Counted from the stretch's first letter, positions 46,426 to 55,704 are shown. The stretch: 64,000 nucleotides of DNA from Paenibacillus bovis (GCF_001421015.2 NZ_CP013023.1:1-64000); one strand, 5' to 3'. Notes: generated by a model not told the origin, from the letters alone. Numbers and translations: made by a program.

Positions 46426-46649
46426 AATCATTTAAATCAAGTCAAATTTCAATACCTAATTGTATATTATCATATTATGCGTATCAGTCTACAGGTTTTT
46501 AACAATTGATACCTGCAAATTTACATTAAAATAACGAAGTTAACCCTCTACTCTACTTCATTTAGCGTTGTTATACGCAAAATATACTTAAAATAAAACT
46601 TAAAATTTTTTCCATATAAACCATGTAGATTTCCGGCAAAATAACAAAA

Positions 46650-46674
46650 GCGCGGAGATTGTCTGCCTCCGCGC
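46650..46674 (-). terminator. Terminator downstream of the secreted protein gene at 46752
   Basis: GCGCGGA and TCCGCGC form a stem; the minus strand continues TTTTGTTATTTTG. Confidence 0.75.
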
Positions 46675-46751
46675 AATATACTATCTGGTCTATAGCTGTC
46701 TCCTTGACAGGCTCAGACACCAGTCTCGTCATTTATAACCAGGCTATTTAT

Positions 46752-47183
46752 TTAGCGTTCATCGGTCCAGACGACCGTCAGTTCCATCAGACCATTCGTA
46801 TCTGCCGCCGGCACGGCTGTCAGAATCCAGCTCTGTCGGGAGACGTTGTTGGTACCCTGAATAACCATTTTTTGCTCGCTCAGTGTCTCGATAGCGTCCG
46901 GCATATCGTGCTCACGGAAGTACTCGCTGTAGGTCTTGGCCAGTGTCTCCATACTCAACCGGGTCTGGAAAGTAAACAGGACGAATTTCTCTTGGTCACT
47001 GCTGTTCTGTACGGCCGTTACTGTCAGTGCATCGTCCGGAACAGGGAAACTGGCCGGCAGATTCAGAGGCCGCTGCTGAATCCCTGTCCGCACCGGCTCT
47101 GCCGATGCATAACCTGTTGCACTACCGATCATCATCAACATAACTACCATACCGCATATCCCCAGGCTCCATAATTTCCTCAT
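46752..47183 (-). CDS. Small secreted protein of unknown function
   Basis: The protein has 143 aa. A signal peptide (RKLWSLGICGMVVMLMMIGSATGYASA) ends near residue 28. The mature part is a ~110-residue alpha/beta domain with PVPDDALTVTAVQNSSDQEKFVLFTFQT and YSEYFREHDMPDAIETLS, with no known catalytic motif. It is probably extracellular or wall-associated. I chose ATG 47183 because AAAGGAGAGG precedes it. The longer frame to 47240 lacks a site. Confidence 0.7.
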   Translation of the reverse strand: MRKLWSLGICGMVVMLMMIGSATGYASAEPVRTGIQQRPLNLPASFPVPDDALTVTAVQNSSDQEKFVLFTFQTRLSMETLAKTYSEYFREHDMPDAIETLSEQKMVIQGTNNVSRQSWILTAVPAADTNGLMELTVVWTDER

Positions 47184-47333
47184 GATACACCTCTCCTTTG
47201 CTGTTGCAATCATCCTCTTGGGCTTACAACATTCCGGCAAAGTATGGCCTTCACCACAATTTCCTTTCCACGTGTATCTCTCTGGATGGAATAGATCCCG
47301 GCAGACAGCAGGGCATTACGGAAGGAGATAAGA

Positions 47334-47381
47334 CAGGAGGAAGCACACACTATCTCGTACTCATAGTATTGCTTCCTCCTG
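47334..47381. repeat. Hairpin with 12-bp perfect arms between genes
   Basis: CAGGAGGAAGCA and TGCTTCCTCCTG pair around an inner ACACTAT/ATAGTAT stem. There is no T-run. It lies in the 467-base gap 47184-47650, which otherwise has no gene. It may be a processed RNA structure or an old terminator. Confidence 0.5.
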
Positions 47382-47650
47382 CTGTATATATAATGGCCTG
47401 GGTGGCCTTGGCCGCTGCGGCTTACGGGTTCAGGCAGCATGTACGGTGACCGTCATTCTGCGTTATTTCCCGGCTGATTGCGCCGCAGACAGTGAAAAAT
47501 ATGAGCTTGTTGAACAGCTCCGTATCATCTGCATCGTGTAGAGCGATTCAACAGGCTGTATATAAAAGCATCCTGCCGGTGTAGACTACAGGGAATGTAT
47601 ACGCCCTGCAGCTATAAAAAGCAGGCTGCTGGATAACGGTACAGCATTCA

Positions 47651-49111
47651 TCAGGAACGCATCTGGGACATGAATTCGCTGATATCCACGCCGAGTCCCT
47701 GAGCGAGACGCATACCGTATTCACGGTCTGCACGGATAAAGTTACAGATCGCGCGCAGCTGGATATCCTTTTTCACTCCCTGTAAATCATTAACCAGATT
47801 TTGAAGTAAATTATCTCTTTGCTGCGCATTATAGGAACGATATTGTTCACCTGCCTGGGTGAAGTCATCGGTTTTCTCGATTTGTTGACGGGTTACCTTG
47901 CCCTCCAGCTCCACTTCGCTGTCACGGTAGGCAGGATCTTCGACCGGACCCTCGGTATAGCTGTTCGGCTCATAGTTGTACCGGGAGCTGTCCTGATGCA
48001 CATTCATCAGACCATCGCGCTGGTGATTGCGTACCGGTGCATAAGGGCAATTAATCGGAATCTGCAAATAGTTTGGCCCCAGACGGTGACGCTGTGTATC
48101 GGGATAAGAGAACAGACGTCCCTGCAGCAGCTTGTCCTCGGACGGTTCAATACCAGGTACGAGCGCGCTTGGAGAGAAAGCGGATTGTTCCACTTCGGCA
48201 AAGAAATTGTCGGGATTCTTGTTTAGTGTCATCGTACCTACCACATGGAACGGGAACTGATCTTCCGGCCATACTTTGGTAGGATCAAGCGGATCGAAGG
48301 AATAGCTGTCGATATCCTCGGGACGAATAAACTGTACTTTCAGTTCCCATTCCGGAAATTTCCCCTGCTCAATATGATCGAACAGATCGCGCGTCGCATG
48401 GTTAAAGTCTCTACCCTGCTGTTCACGTACTTCATCCGCAGAGAATGTGCGGACACCCTGCTTGGATTCCCATTTGTATTTAATGTAAGTTACTTTGCCT
48501 TCGGCATTGATCCATTTGAAGGCGTGGACGCTAAATCCATCCATCTCCCGGTAATTGGCCGGTGTACCGTGATCCGAGAACAGCCAGGTCATCATATGTG
48601 TAGATTCCGGCGTCAGGGTCATAAAGTCCCAATAACGGCCCGGATTCTGGATATTTGTCTGCGGATCGGGCTTGAGGGAATGAACCATATCCGGAAACTT
48701 GATTGCATCACGGATAAAAAATACCGGCAGATGGTTGCCGACAATATCGTAATTTCCCTCAGATGTGTAGAACTTCACGGCAAAACCGCGCGGATCGCGT
48801 GCCGTCTCTGGAGAACCGACTCCATGAATAACGGTAGAGAAACGTACAAACACCGGTGTCTCCAGTCCCTCTTCCTGCAGAAAAGCAGCCCGGGTATATT
48901 CCTTCATGCTATGTTCCACGCGGAACACGCCATGGGCGCCAGCGCCACGTGCATGTACGACACGCTCCGGAATACGTTCACGGTCAAAATGGGCAATCTT
49001 CTCGATGAGGTGGTAATCTTCCAGCAGCGCTGGTCCTCTGCGTCCGGCTGTTCTGGAATTCTGGTTATCTCCTACAGGAGCACCCTGGTTGGTGGTTAGA
49101 CGGTTGTCCAT
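47651..49111 (-). CDS. katA: Haem catalase (clade 3, KatA-type)
   Basis: The protein has 486 aa. The distal active-site His is in RVVHARGAGAHG (~53), the distal Asn in GNYDIVGNHLPVFFIRDAIKFPD, and the proximal haem Tyr in GRLFSYPDTQRHRLGPNYLQIPINCP (~335). These are the residues of monofunctional haem catalases, which convert H2O2 to water and oxygen. I chose ATG 49111; the ATG at 49123 overlaps the AAAGG site. A PerR box lies ~130 bases upstream, and perR itself is 1.1 kb upstream. Confidence 0.95.
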   Translation of the reverse strand: MDNRLTTNQGAPVGDNQNSRTAGRRGPALLEDYHLIEKIAHFDRERIPERVVHARGAGAHGVFRVEHSMKEYTRAAFLQEEGLETPVFVRFSTVIHGVGSPETARDPRGFAVKFYTSEGNYDIVGNHLPVFFIRDAIKFPDMVHSLKPDPQTNIQNPGRYWDFMTLTPESTHMMTWLFSDHGTPANYREMDGFSVHAFKWINAEGKVTYIKYKWESKQGVRTFSADEVREQQGRDFNHATRDLFDHIEQGKFPEWELKVQFIRPEDIDSYSFDPLDPTKVWPEDQFPFHVVGTMTLNKNPDNFFAEVEQSAFSPSALVPGIEPSEDKLLQGRLFSYPDTQRHRLGPNYLQIPINCPYAPVRNHQRDGLMNVHQDSSRYNYEPNSYTEGPVEDPAYRDSEVELEGKVTRQQIEKTDDFTQAGEQYRSYNAQQRDNLLQNLVNDLQGVKKDIQLRAICNFIRADREYGMRLAQGLGVDISEFMSQMRS

Positions 49112-49241
49112 CGTTAGAATCATCCTTTCAAATCGGATCGTTCCAAGTCTTCTCGTGCTCGTCCATCGTTTAGATACAGCCTATCGGGCTGCAGTTAAAT
49201 GAATTAGACTTGTAATTAGACTTAATTCAAAATCCGTAAGT

Positions 49242-49256
49242 TTAGAATCATTCTAA
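49242..49256 (-). promoter_or_regulatory. PerR box upstream of katA
   Basis: TTAGAATCATTCTAA is a perfect 7-1-7 palindrome matching the PerR consensus TTATAATNATTATAA at all but two symmetric positions. It lies in the 301-base gap 49112-49412. Confidence 0.82.
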
Positions 49257-49412
49257 CATTGCCAACCAGGTAAGTTCATGAGCTCCACATGAGTCTTGGA
49301 TGAGCCTTGCATGAAGAAGCGGTGAATAGCTTGTTCATACTATGAATCTACAGCCTATCCGCAACTACGCATATTCAACAAAATTCGATTTTTTGAATGA
49401 TAAACGAAAAAG

Positions 49413-50231
49413 TTAGTCTGCCAGACGATATCCCACGCCACGTACAGTTGCAATATACTGTGGTGCAGACGCATTATCGCCGATTTTTTTGCGCAGACTT
49501 TTTACATGTACATCGACTACATTGCTGCCGCCAAAGAACTGGGTGCCCCAGATTTCGCTCATCAGCTGTTCACGGGATAATACGCCGCCTTCGCTTTCGA
49601 TCAGCATGAGCAGCAGGTCATATTCGGTTTTGGTCAGTTCGACGCGCTGTTGTCCGCGATGGACCGTCATTTTCTTGCGATCGATCCACAGATCCTTGAA
49701 CACGATCCGATGCTGGGAATCTTCATCGGCTGCAGGCGCCGCCGGGCGATTCGCGTTGGAACGAATAACACGTTCTACATGATACAGTCCTTCCTGTGGA
49801 CGCATCGGCCAGACGAGCAGTTCTTCCTCGGTCCATTCTTTCATACCAAGAGCGAGCATCTCCTCGCGTACCAGGAAAATAGACGGTACATGAGAATCAT
49901 TATCATTTATGCGCAGCTTGGCAAGCTCGATCTCCCCACTGCCTGCAGCGGTAATCATATCAAAAATATACAGGTCGGCACTAATCGCACCTGCCCCATT
50001 GTTTTCCCAGCGGTGAAATACCATAACATCAAAACAGCTGTCCGACAGCATACGTGTCAGCTCATGAATACGACTGGGAGCCGGGCTGATAATCACGACG
50101 CGGCGTGTTACCGGGCAAGCTTGAACCAGCGTCTCCATTTCTTCGAAGCTACTGCCTGATGTCCAGTTTATAGACGATCCGGAGTCGGAAAGATAATCAT
50201 TCTCAATTACTTTTTCGATTTGTTTTTGCAT
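49413..50231 (-). CDS. Atypical OmpR-type response regulator
   Basis: The protein has 272 aa. The N-terminal ~140 residues look like a receiver (VVIISPAPSRIHELTRMLSDSCFDVMVF, then ADLYIFDM keeping the central Asp). The acidic pair is replaced by SPAPS and the conserved Lys region reads VWPMRP, so normal phosphorylation is unlikely. The C-terminal winged helix (KMTVHRGQQRVELTKTEYDLLLMLIESEGG through VRGVGYRLAD) binds DNA. ATG 50231 follows AAAGGAG inside perR, and the two genes overlap by 25 bases out of frame, which couples their translation. No histidine kinase is adjacent. Confidence 0.82.
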   Translation of the reverse strand: MQKQIEKVIENDYLSDSGSSINWTSGSSFEEMETLVQACPVTRRVVIISPAPSRIHELTRMLSDSCFDVMVFHRWENNGAGAISADLYIFDMITAAGSGEIELAKLRINDNDSHVPSIFLVREEMLALGMKEWTEEELLVWPMRPQEGLYHVERVIRSNANRPAAPAADEDSQHRIVFKDLWIDRKKMTVHRGQQRVELTKTEYDLLLMLIESEGGVLSREQLMSEIWGTQFFGGSNVVDVHVKSLRKKIGDNASAPQYIATVRGVGYRLAD

Positions 50232-50602
50232 TCGGTACACACTCCTTTAAATACAACATGTGCATGATGGACATCGTACCCGGTCTCCTCCGCTACGTCA
50301 GCGTACCATTGCAGCGGTGCATCGGTCATGACTTCATCCACTCGTCCGCAGGATTCACATACAATATGCTGGTGATCATCCATTTTGCCATCGTAGCGGC
50401 TAGCGGTCTCACCAAGCTTCAATTCACGGATCAGCCCATTGTCTGACAGATATCGAAGCGAGTTATATACAGTACCATAAGCGAAATTATGACCACGCTC
50501 TACCAACCGGTTCATTACGTCAGCGGCAGTCGGGTGATCCTCGGCGTTGCAGACGATTTCGTAGACAGCTTTGCGCTGCGTCGTCAGATTGATAGTTTTC
50601 AC
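50207..50602 (-). CDS. perR: Fur-family peroxide regulator PerR
   Basis: The protein has 131 aa. The winged helix is TTQRKAVYEIVCNAEDHPTAADVMNRLV, ending in GTVYNSLRYLSDNGLI. The metal site has DDHQHIVC, and the structural zinc uses two CxxC pairs (CESC, CTEC), the arrangement of PerR. It senses H2O2 by metal-catalysed His oxidation and represses katA and other peroxide genes. I chose GTG 50602, which has AAGGGA 9 bases upstream; the ATG at 50611 abuts that site. Two PerR/Fur-like boxes lie directly upstream, fitting autoregulation. Confidence 0.87.
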   Translation of the reverse strand: MKTINLTTQRKAVYEIVCNAEDHPTAADVMNRLVERGHNFAYGTVYNSLRYLSDNGLIRELKLGETASRYDGKMDDHQHIVCESCGRVDEVMTDAPLQWYADVAEETGYDVHHAHVVFKGVCTECKNKSKK

Positions 50603-50626
50603 ATGGATCATTCCCTTAATTTGATT

Positions 50627-50641
50627 TTAGAATAAGTATAA
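50627..50641 (-). promoter_or_regulatory. PerR-like box upstream of perR
   Basis: TTAGAATAAGTATAA matches the 7-1-7 PerR consensus at 12 of 14 positions and lies ~25 bases before the perR start. Confidence 0.55.
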
Positions 50642-50681
50642 ATCCATTTCAAATGTCGGTCAATAGGTTTGCGAATAATAC

Positions 50682-50694
50682 GAGAATGATTCTC
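50682..50694 (-). promoter_or_regulatory. Fur/PerR-like palindrome upstream of perR
   Basis: GAGAATGATTCTC is a perfect 6-1-6 palindrome with the classic Fur/PerR core. It lies ~80 bases upstream of the perR start. The rest of the 514-base gap 50603-51116 shows no gene or RNA. Confidence 0.6.
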
Positions 50695-51116
50695 ACTAAT
50701 TTTGAATATTTGTCATACTATTAAGTATTAAACGGTTCTTTTGTCCGTGAACAGCTTTTATATCCTGTCGTATAATGTAGAGTAAGACATTTGCAGACGA
50801 CAGGAAATAATTGCAGCAGGATAAGCGTTGGTTATCTCCTGCAAGATCTGCTGTACCGGATGAATCGATGTATCCAGACCAGCCTGCTACCGGCCTTTTC
50901 CTCTTTGTTCTGTAATATTCGTGTTCATGATAAATTCCGGTCATTCTCTGTAAAATGGATTGCTCACCTTGCCTGCATCCGCTATATTTTATTTAAAAAC
51001 CTGGTAACCTGTAACTTTGTACATAGATAAAGCATCATTCTTACAGACTTCACACCAGGCTATTCCCTGTATACTGCTTAATCCAGCCATTTCATTTCAT
51101 AAAGGAGGTGTGCCCT

Positions 51117-52484
51117 TTGGACCATCCACCGCTCATTCGGGACAGACTGGAACAACGTATTCAGCAAGAGGAAATTTCCATGAGCCGTTTTGCCAAGAAA
51201 CATAATATTAATGTAGGGATCATTAGTTCCATCCTCAACGGTAACCGGGTGCTCAGTATCGAGCAGCTCGACAAGATCACCGAGATTTTGGAGCTGGAGA
51301 AGGGCGCGCTGTATGATCAGTACATTAATGAATATCTGAACGACGCTACACCGGACTGGCGGCGAATCAAGCCTTTTCTATACCGGTGTGTCGAGCTGGA
51401 CAAGCTGGATTGTATCCAGAAGATCGTCAGCATGCTCGCCGGCAAGTCCCAGTATCCGGGGTTTCTGTTCGAGACGGCCGAGGACTTTTTCCGGGAAGAT
51501 AAAAAGGACGCTGCCAGCATGCTGTATGAAAGCGTAGCCGAGAGCGAAAACAAGCAGCACTCCGAACGCCTCGCAATCTGCCATTACCGCCTGTTCATGG
51601 CGAGACAGGGAGATGACCAGGAGGAAAACTATCAGCTGGCGATCCGTTTTGAACCATTTGTGGAGCGATTGAATGAAGTGGAGCAGCTGGATGCCTATAC
51701 CGATCTGGCGAACACGTATCGTTCACTGCGCAACTGGAAAAAGGTCGAGAAAATCGCCGAGATTCTGCTGGACAAAGCCAAAATGCTCTACGATTGTAAA
51801 CAGGCTGGAGAACTGCCTACCGACCGCCAGCCGCAAAAGCCATGGTTCTTTTACATATCGTATGCGTATCTGCTGCGCGCTCATGCGAATGAGGAATACA
51901 AGGATTACGAGCAAGTCGCTCATTATCTGAAGCTGACTACCGAGCTGGACTGGGTGCAGGAAGAGGACGAAGATACTTTATTATGGAAAAATAGATTTGA
52001 AGAATGGGCGCGGGCCAACAGCTACGCGGCAAGACTGTATGCGGGTGAGCCGGATGTGCTGGAGGAATATGTGGAGTATGTAGAACAGCGACCGGAGGAA
52101 CTGCTCGTGTTTCTGCTAAATGTGGTCACGGCAGCCAACCGGCACCGGCTGGACCTGAGTACCGTGCTGCCAAAGTTCAAGCACGGGATCGACGATCTGG
52201 AAGCGCAGACACTGGACGATGAGCTGTATACGCTGCAGCTGAATCTGGAGCGCTATGCCCGGCTGCTATATGAACTGGCGGTGTATTATTTGGAGCGTGG
52301 ACAATATGGTCAGGGATTTGGGTATTTGCTGGAATGTATGGAGCAGGCACAGCGGTGGAATTACAATCTGCTGCTGCTGAAGTGTACAAATTTGTTCGAG
52401 CGGTTCCGAGGGAACGCGGAAAAGGATATCGTGGCAAAGTATGCTGAACTGTATCAGCATGCGCAGAGATTGCTGCATCTTTGA
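51117..52484 (+). CDS. HTH-TPR transcriptional regulator (RRNPP-like)
   Basis: The protein has 455 aa. An N-terminal HTH (~12-65, IRDRLEQRIQQEEISMSRFAKKHNINVGIISSILNGNRVLSIEQLDKI) of the Cro/XRE class is followed by a long helical region with TPR-like repeats, including EQLDAYTDLANTYRSLRNWKKVEKIAEILL and YERGQYGQGFGYLLECMEQA-like segments. This domain order is that of RRNPP quorum sensors, which bind imported peptides, and of related non-peptide regulators common in Paenibacillus. I chose TTG 51117 because AAAGGAGG lies 8 bases upstream; the in-frame GTG 51108 overlaps it. A small ORF follows (see findings). Confidence 0.78.
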   Translation: MDHPPLIRDRLEQRIQQEEISMSRFAKKHNINVGIISSILNGNRVLSIEQLDKITEILELEKGALYDQYINEYLNDATPDWRRIKPFLYRCVELDKLDCIQKIVSMLAGKSQYPGFLFETAEDFFREDKKDAASMLYESVAESENKQHSERLAICHYRLFMARQGDDQEENYQLAIRFEPFVERLNEVEQLDAYTDLANTYRSLRNWKKVEKIAEILLDKAKMLYDCKQAGELPTDRQPQKPWFFYISYAYLLRAHANEEYKDYEQVAHYLKLTTELDWVQEEDEDTLLWKNRFEEWARANSYAARLYAGEPDVLEEYVEYVEQRPEELLVFLLNVVTAANRHRLDLSTVLPKFKHGIDDLEAQTLDDELYTLQLNLERYARLLYELAVYYLERGQYGQGFGYLLECMEQAQRWNYNLLLLKCTNLFERFRGNAEKDIVAKYAELYQHAQRLLHL

Positions 52485-52658
52485 GATGAGTGTGACCAGT
52501 TGTGGAATGATGTCAGGTTTATCATGAATTGGATCGGATTCAAACTAATTTTAATAAAAAAACTTCCTTAAAAACCAATCTTAAAACCTTCAGATAAACT
52601 AATAAGTATGTTGGCTGCATTTTTATAGCAAAAAAGGACATGAATTTAAAAGTTATAA

Positions 52659-52703
52659 AACAAAGACCCTGAGGTTATTCACCCTGGGGTCTTTGTTATT
52701 GTA
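52659..52703. terminator. Bidirectional terminator between the HTH-TPR gene and DUF4279 gene
   Basis: AACAAAGACCC and GGGTCTTTGTT form an 11-bp stem with an inner GAGGTTATTCACCCT loop. It is symmetric enough for both converging transcripts. Confidence 0.85.
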
Positions 52704-52764
52704 TTAATATCAACAATTCAATTAGCAAATGGCTTATATTTATAACTTGCTTCTATGCCAGACT

Positions 52765-53157
52765 TTAATCGATATATAAATCGAAACCAACTTCTGCATT
52801 AATAGCAGCAATGAAAAGAATAATATCTTTTGTCAAAACAAGTTCGGGACCATTGCCTGCTTCCATTTCTACTACTACTGTAAATGAAGCTGTTAATTCA
52901 TATTGTTCACAAAGTTCAATAATCAATCCTTCCTTTCCTTTCAACAAATTGATTAACTTTTCAAATTGCCAACAAACCGCTTTACATTCTTCTTTTTTTG
53001 TAGACAGTTTCCAAGATGTTAAAGCTGTTTGAGGAAGTGGATACTCTTCTTTTCTTTTAAATTTTGTGGGTTCGATCTGGAGAATCTCAGATACTTCATC
53101 AGCTTCAAATAAATCGCCTGTAAGCCAAAAATCTATCCTTATTTTTGATATACTCAT
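52765..53157 (-). CDS. DUF4279 domain protein
   Basis: The protein has 130 aa, of the DUF4279 type: an N-terminal IDFWLTGDLFEADEVSEILQIEPTKFKRKEE block, a WKLSTKKEE strand, and a C-terminal FTVVVEMEAGNGPELVLTKDIILFIAAINAEVGFDLYID. DUF4279 proteins often occur as immunity or accessory proteins near polymorphic toxins, and no toxin is seen here. The gene is visibly richer in A and T than its neighbours, with many ATA, AAA and TTA codons, which suggests recent acquisition. ATG 53157 follows AAAGGAG. Confidence 0.75.
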   Translation of the reverse strand: MSISKIRIDFWLTGDLFEADEVSEILQIEPTKFKRKEEYPLPQTALTSWKLSTKKEECKAVCWQFEKLINLLKGKEGLIIELCEQYELTASFTVVVEMEAGNGPELVLTKDIILFIAAINAEVGFDLYID

Positions 53158-53273
53158 ATTTTGGCTCCTTTATTTTTAGTTTTCAATCCAATCTAACTTG
53201 AACCATGCTAGCTTTATTAAATTCTTCGAGTATCAATAGTGTTTCTCCATTGTAACCTTCATATTTAAACATA

Positions 53274-53310
53274 AAAAACACCCTTCTGTATTACACAGAT
53301 ACAGAAGGGC
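53274..53310 (-). terminator. Terminator of the aldo/keto reductase gene
   Basis: CCCTTCTGTAT and ATACAGAAGGG form an 11-bp stem; six T follow on the minus strand. Confidence 0.85.
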
Positions 53311-53324
53311 TTCTATTCATCATT

Positions 53325-54272
53325 TTATTTCTTCAACACTTCTTCAATCGCTGTCAGTACATCCTCACTCAATTTCACACCCGCTGCTCCCGCATTCTGC
53401 TGAATCTGTTCCGGACGGCTCGCGCCGACCAGGGCACTAGAGACGTTGTCCTGACGAAGAATCCATGCCAGCGCAAGATGGGTCAGTGATAATCCGGCTT
53501 CATCCGCGATACTTTGCAGCTGTTGCACCTGACCGAGGCGTTGTTCATCCAGCTTTTTCTCGTCCCAGCCTAGCTTGGCGGCACGGCTGTCGGAAGGGAT
53601 CTGACCGCCCGAGGTGTATTTACCAGTCAGCAGACCCTGTGCCAGCGGCGAATACACAACCTGGCCGATGCCATATTTCTCACCGAGCGGAATGACTTCT
53701 TCTTCGATATAACGATCGAACATATTATAGATCGGCTGATTCACGACGATCCGGTCCAGCAGGTAACGGTCGGCTACACCGACAGCGGCCTGCATCTGGG
53801 CAGCTGTCCACTGGCTGACACCGACATACAGAATCTTGCCCTGACGCACCAGATCGTCCAGTGCACGCAGTGTCTCTTCGATCGGCGTCTCCGGGGAGAA
53901 GCGGTGGCAGTAATACAGATCGATATAATCATGACCCAGCCGCTTCAGGCTGGCATGGCATTGTTCCATAATATGCTTGCGGGATAATCCTTTATCATTG
54001 GGACCGTCACCCATATTGCCGAATACCTTGGTCGCCAGCACATAGGATTCGCGTGGATACGATTTCAGCGTCTCGCCGACGACTTTCTCGGCTTCTCCGC
54101 GTTCATACACATTAGCTGTATCAAAGAAATTAATGCCCAGATCGTACGCGGCACGGATTGAATTCACGGCATTCTCCCGTTCTACATATCCTCCATACGT
54201 CAGCCAGCTACCCAGGCTAATCTCACTTACTTTGAGTCCACTTCCACCCAGTCTGCGGTAATTCATCGTCAT
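53325..54272 (-). CDS. Aldo/keto reductase (YghZ/potassium-channel beta subunit-like)
   Basis: The protein has 315 aa, an (alpha/beta)8 barrel. The catalytic residues appear as Asp and Tyr in NFFDTANVYERGEAEKVVG, Lys in YVLATKVFG and His in DLYYCHRFSPETP. The NADPH end is LVGASRPEQIQQN. The clade (YRRLGGSGLKVSEISLGSW, GNMGDGPNDKGLSRKHI) is YghZ/Kv-beta-like, reducing small aldehydes or methylglyoxal; the exact substrate is unknown. ATG 54272 follows AGGAGG at 9 bases. Confidence 0.9.
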   Translation of the reverse strand: MTMNYRRLGGSGLKVSEISLGSWLTYGGYVERENAVNSIRAAYDLGINFFDTANVYERGEAEKVVGETLKSYPRESYVLATKVFGNMGDGPNDKGLSRKHIMEQCHASLKRLGHDYIDLYYCHRFSPETPIEETLRALDDLVRQGKILYVGVSQWTAAQMQAAVGVADRYLLDRIVVNQPIYNMFDRYIEEEVIPLGEKYGIGQVVYSPLAQGLLTGKYTSGGQIPSDSRAAKLGWDEKKLDEQRLGQVQQLQSIADEAGLSLTHLALAWILRQDNVSSALVGASRPEQIQQNAGAAGVKLSEDVLTAIEEVLKK

Positions 54273-54609
54273 CGGTTACAGCCTCCTCATGGTATGTATC
54301 CTGTGCTCTGTCAGCCTTGCCGGCAAGCCGGATTATAACGGAATACCGAACCGAACAGGAGCATCTGGGTTCTATTATAGCGTTATAAGAATCCGCTTCC
54401 AAATATTTATTGTGAAAATAATCCATGTACAGATTATGCTAACTTGCTTGCCTCGGACGTATGAAATATGAAGCATAACGATTGAGTAGGCTATAATAGC
54501 GTTTATATACAGTTATCAGCTCTTTTAATAGCTAAGTTACTTGGACTGCCATACATAGAAGCAACTAAGCAGCTTAGAGTTGGACTATTCTCCGGGAGGA
54601 AACCTGCCT

Positions 54610-55704
54610 ATGATACAAAATCGTTTTTTTCGTATTGGCGCGGGCATCGCGCTTGTACTGCTGATCATCTATCTCGGAACACTGGTTGATTTTATCTTTG
54701 TTCCTATCCGCTCTTTGATCAGCCTCACCATTGTACCTCTACTTATTACCGCTTTTATCTATTATCCGCTGCGCCCACTGGTTAACTGGCTGGAACGCAA
54801 GCGCAAGGTCAAGCGCTCCATGTCTATCCTGATGATCTATGTGGTGATTATTCTGGCACTGGTGATTTTCTCCATGATCGGTTGGCCGACCCTGCGTGAT
54901 CAGGTGACCAGCTTTGTGCAGAATACGCCCCAGTTTACCAACAGCATTATTAAGCAGGTAGAGGCGCTGCAGCATAATTCCTTTATCCAGCAGTATTTGC
55001 CGGATCAGGGAACCAGCGATGATATGCTGTCCAAGCTCACCGAGTACCTGAATACGGTATTTACCTGGTTGTCGGATCATATTTCCAGTATGTTCTCCTT
55101 TGTATCCAATGTGGTACTGGTTATTGCCACTGTGCCTATCATGCTGTATTACCTGCTCAAGGACGACAAAAAGCTGTCCGAGCGTCTGGTACTGTTATTC
55201 CCGCAGAAGTTCCGTGAAGATGGCAAACTGATGCTGAGCGAGATTGATGATTCCCTCAGCAGCTTTATTGCCGGACGTGTTATCGTTAACTTTGCGCTAT
55301 GTGTACTGCTGTATATCGGATTTTTGATTATCGATCTTCCCTATTCACTGCTGCTCGTATTCCTGGCGTTTTTCCTGAATTTCATCCCGTATATCGGAGC
55401 GATTCTGTCAGCTGTACCGGTAGCGATCGTCGGCTTTATTGAATCACCGATGATGGGGATCTGGTCGATTGTAATCGTAATCGTCGCCCAGTTGATTCAG
55501 AACAATCTGCTGGAGCCGATTATCTTTGGTAATCAGCTCGATATTCATCCATTTACGATCATCGTGCTTCTGCTGGTCGGTGGAGATATGGGTGGTATTC
55601 TCGGTATGCTGCTTGTTATTCCTATCTATATGGCAGTCAAGATTACGATTGTGCATATCTACCGTATGTATATCAAACAAAAGATCGGCAGTGATTTTCA
55701 GTAG
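54610..55704 (+). CDS. AI-2E family transporter (YdbI/PerM type)
   Basis: The protein has 364 aa and about 8 membrane helices. Family blocks include PLLITAFIYYPLRPLVNWLERKRKVKRSMSILMIY, a central extracellular helix-rich region, and near the C-terminus LVFLAFFLNFIPYIGAILSAVPVAIVGF followed by NNLLEPIIFGNQLDIHPFTIIVLLLVGGDMGGILGMLLVIP. Members have been linked to AI-2 export or to Na+(Li+)/H+ antiport, and which applies here is not known. ATG 54610 follows GGGAGG at 10 bases, and the longer TTG start lacks a site. Confidence 0.85.
   Translation: MIQNRFFRIGAGIALVLLIIYLGTLVDFIFVPIRSLISLTIVPLLITAFIYYPLRPLVNWLERKRKVKRSMSILMIYVVIILALVIFSMIGWPTLRDQVTSFVQNTPQFTNSIIKQVEALQHNSFIQQYLPDQGTSDDMLSKLTEYLNTVFTWLSDHISSMFSFVSNVVLVIATVPIMLYYLLKDDKKLSERLVLLFPQKFREDGKLMLSEIDDSLSSFIAGRVIVNFALCVLLYIGFLIIDLPYSLLLVFLAFFLNFIPYIGAILSAVPVAIVGFIESPMMGIWSIVIVIVAQLIQNNLLEPIIFGNQLDIHPFTIIVLLLVGGDMGGILGMLLVIPIYMAVKITIVHIYRMYIKQKIGSDFQ

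Noticed and set aside
53183..53272. 29-codon ORF (begins MFKYEGYNGETLLIL) upstream of the DUF4279 gene
   Set aside because: Its apparent ribosome site is the T-rich end of the aldo/keto reductase terminator, and there is no known family; it could be a gene remnant but cannot be supported.
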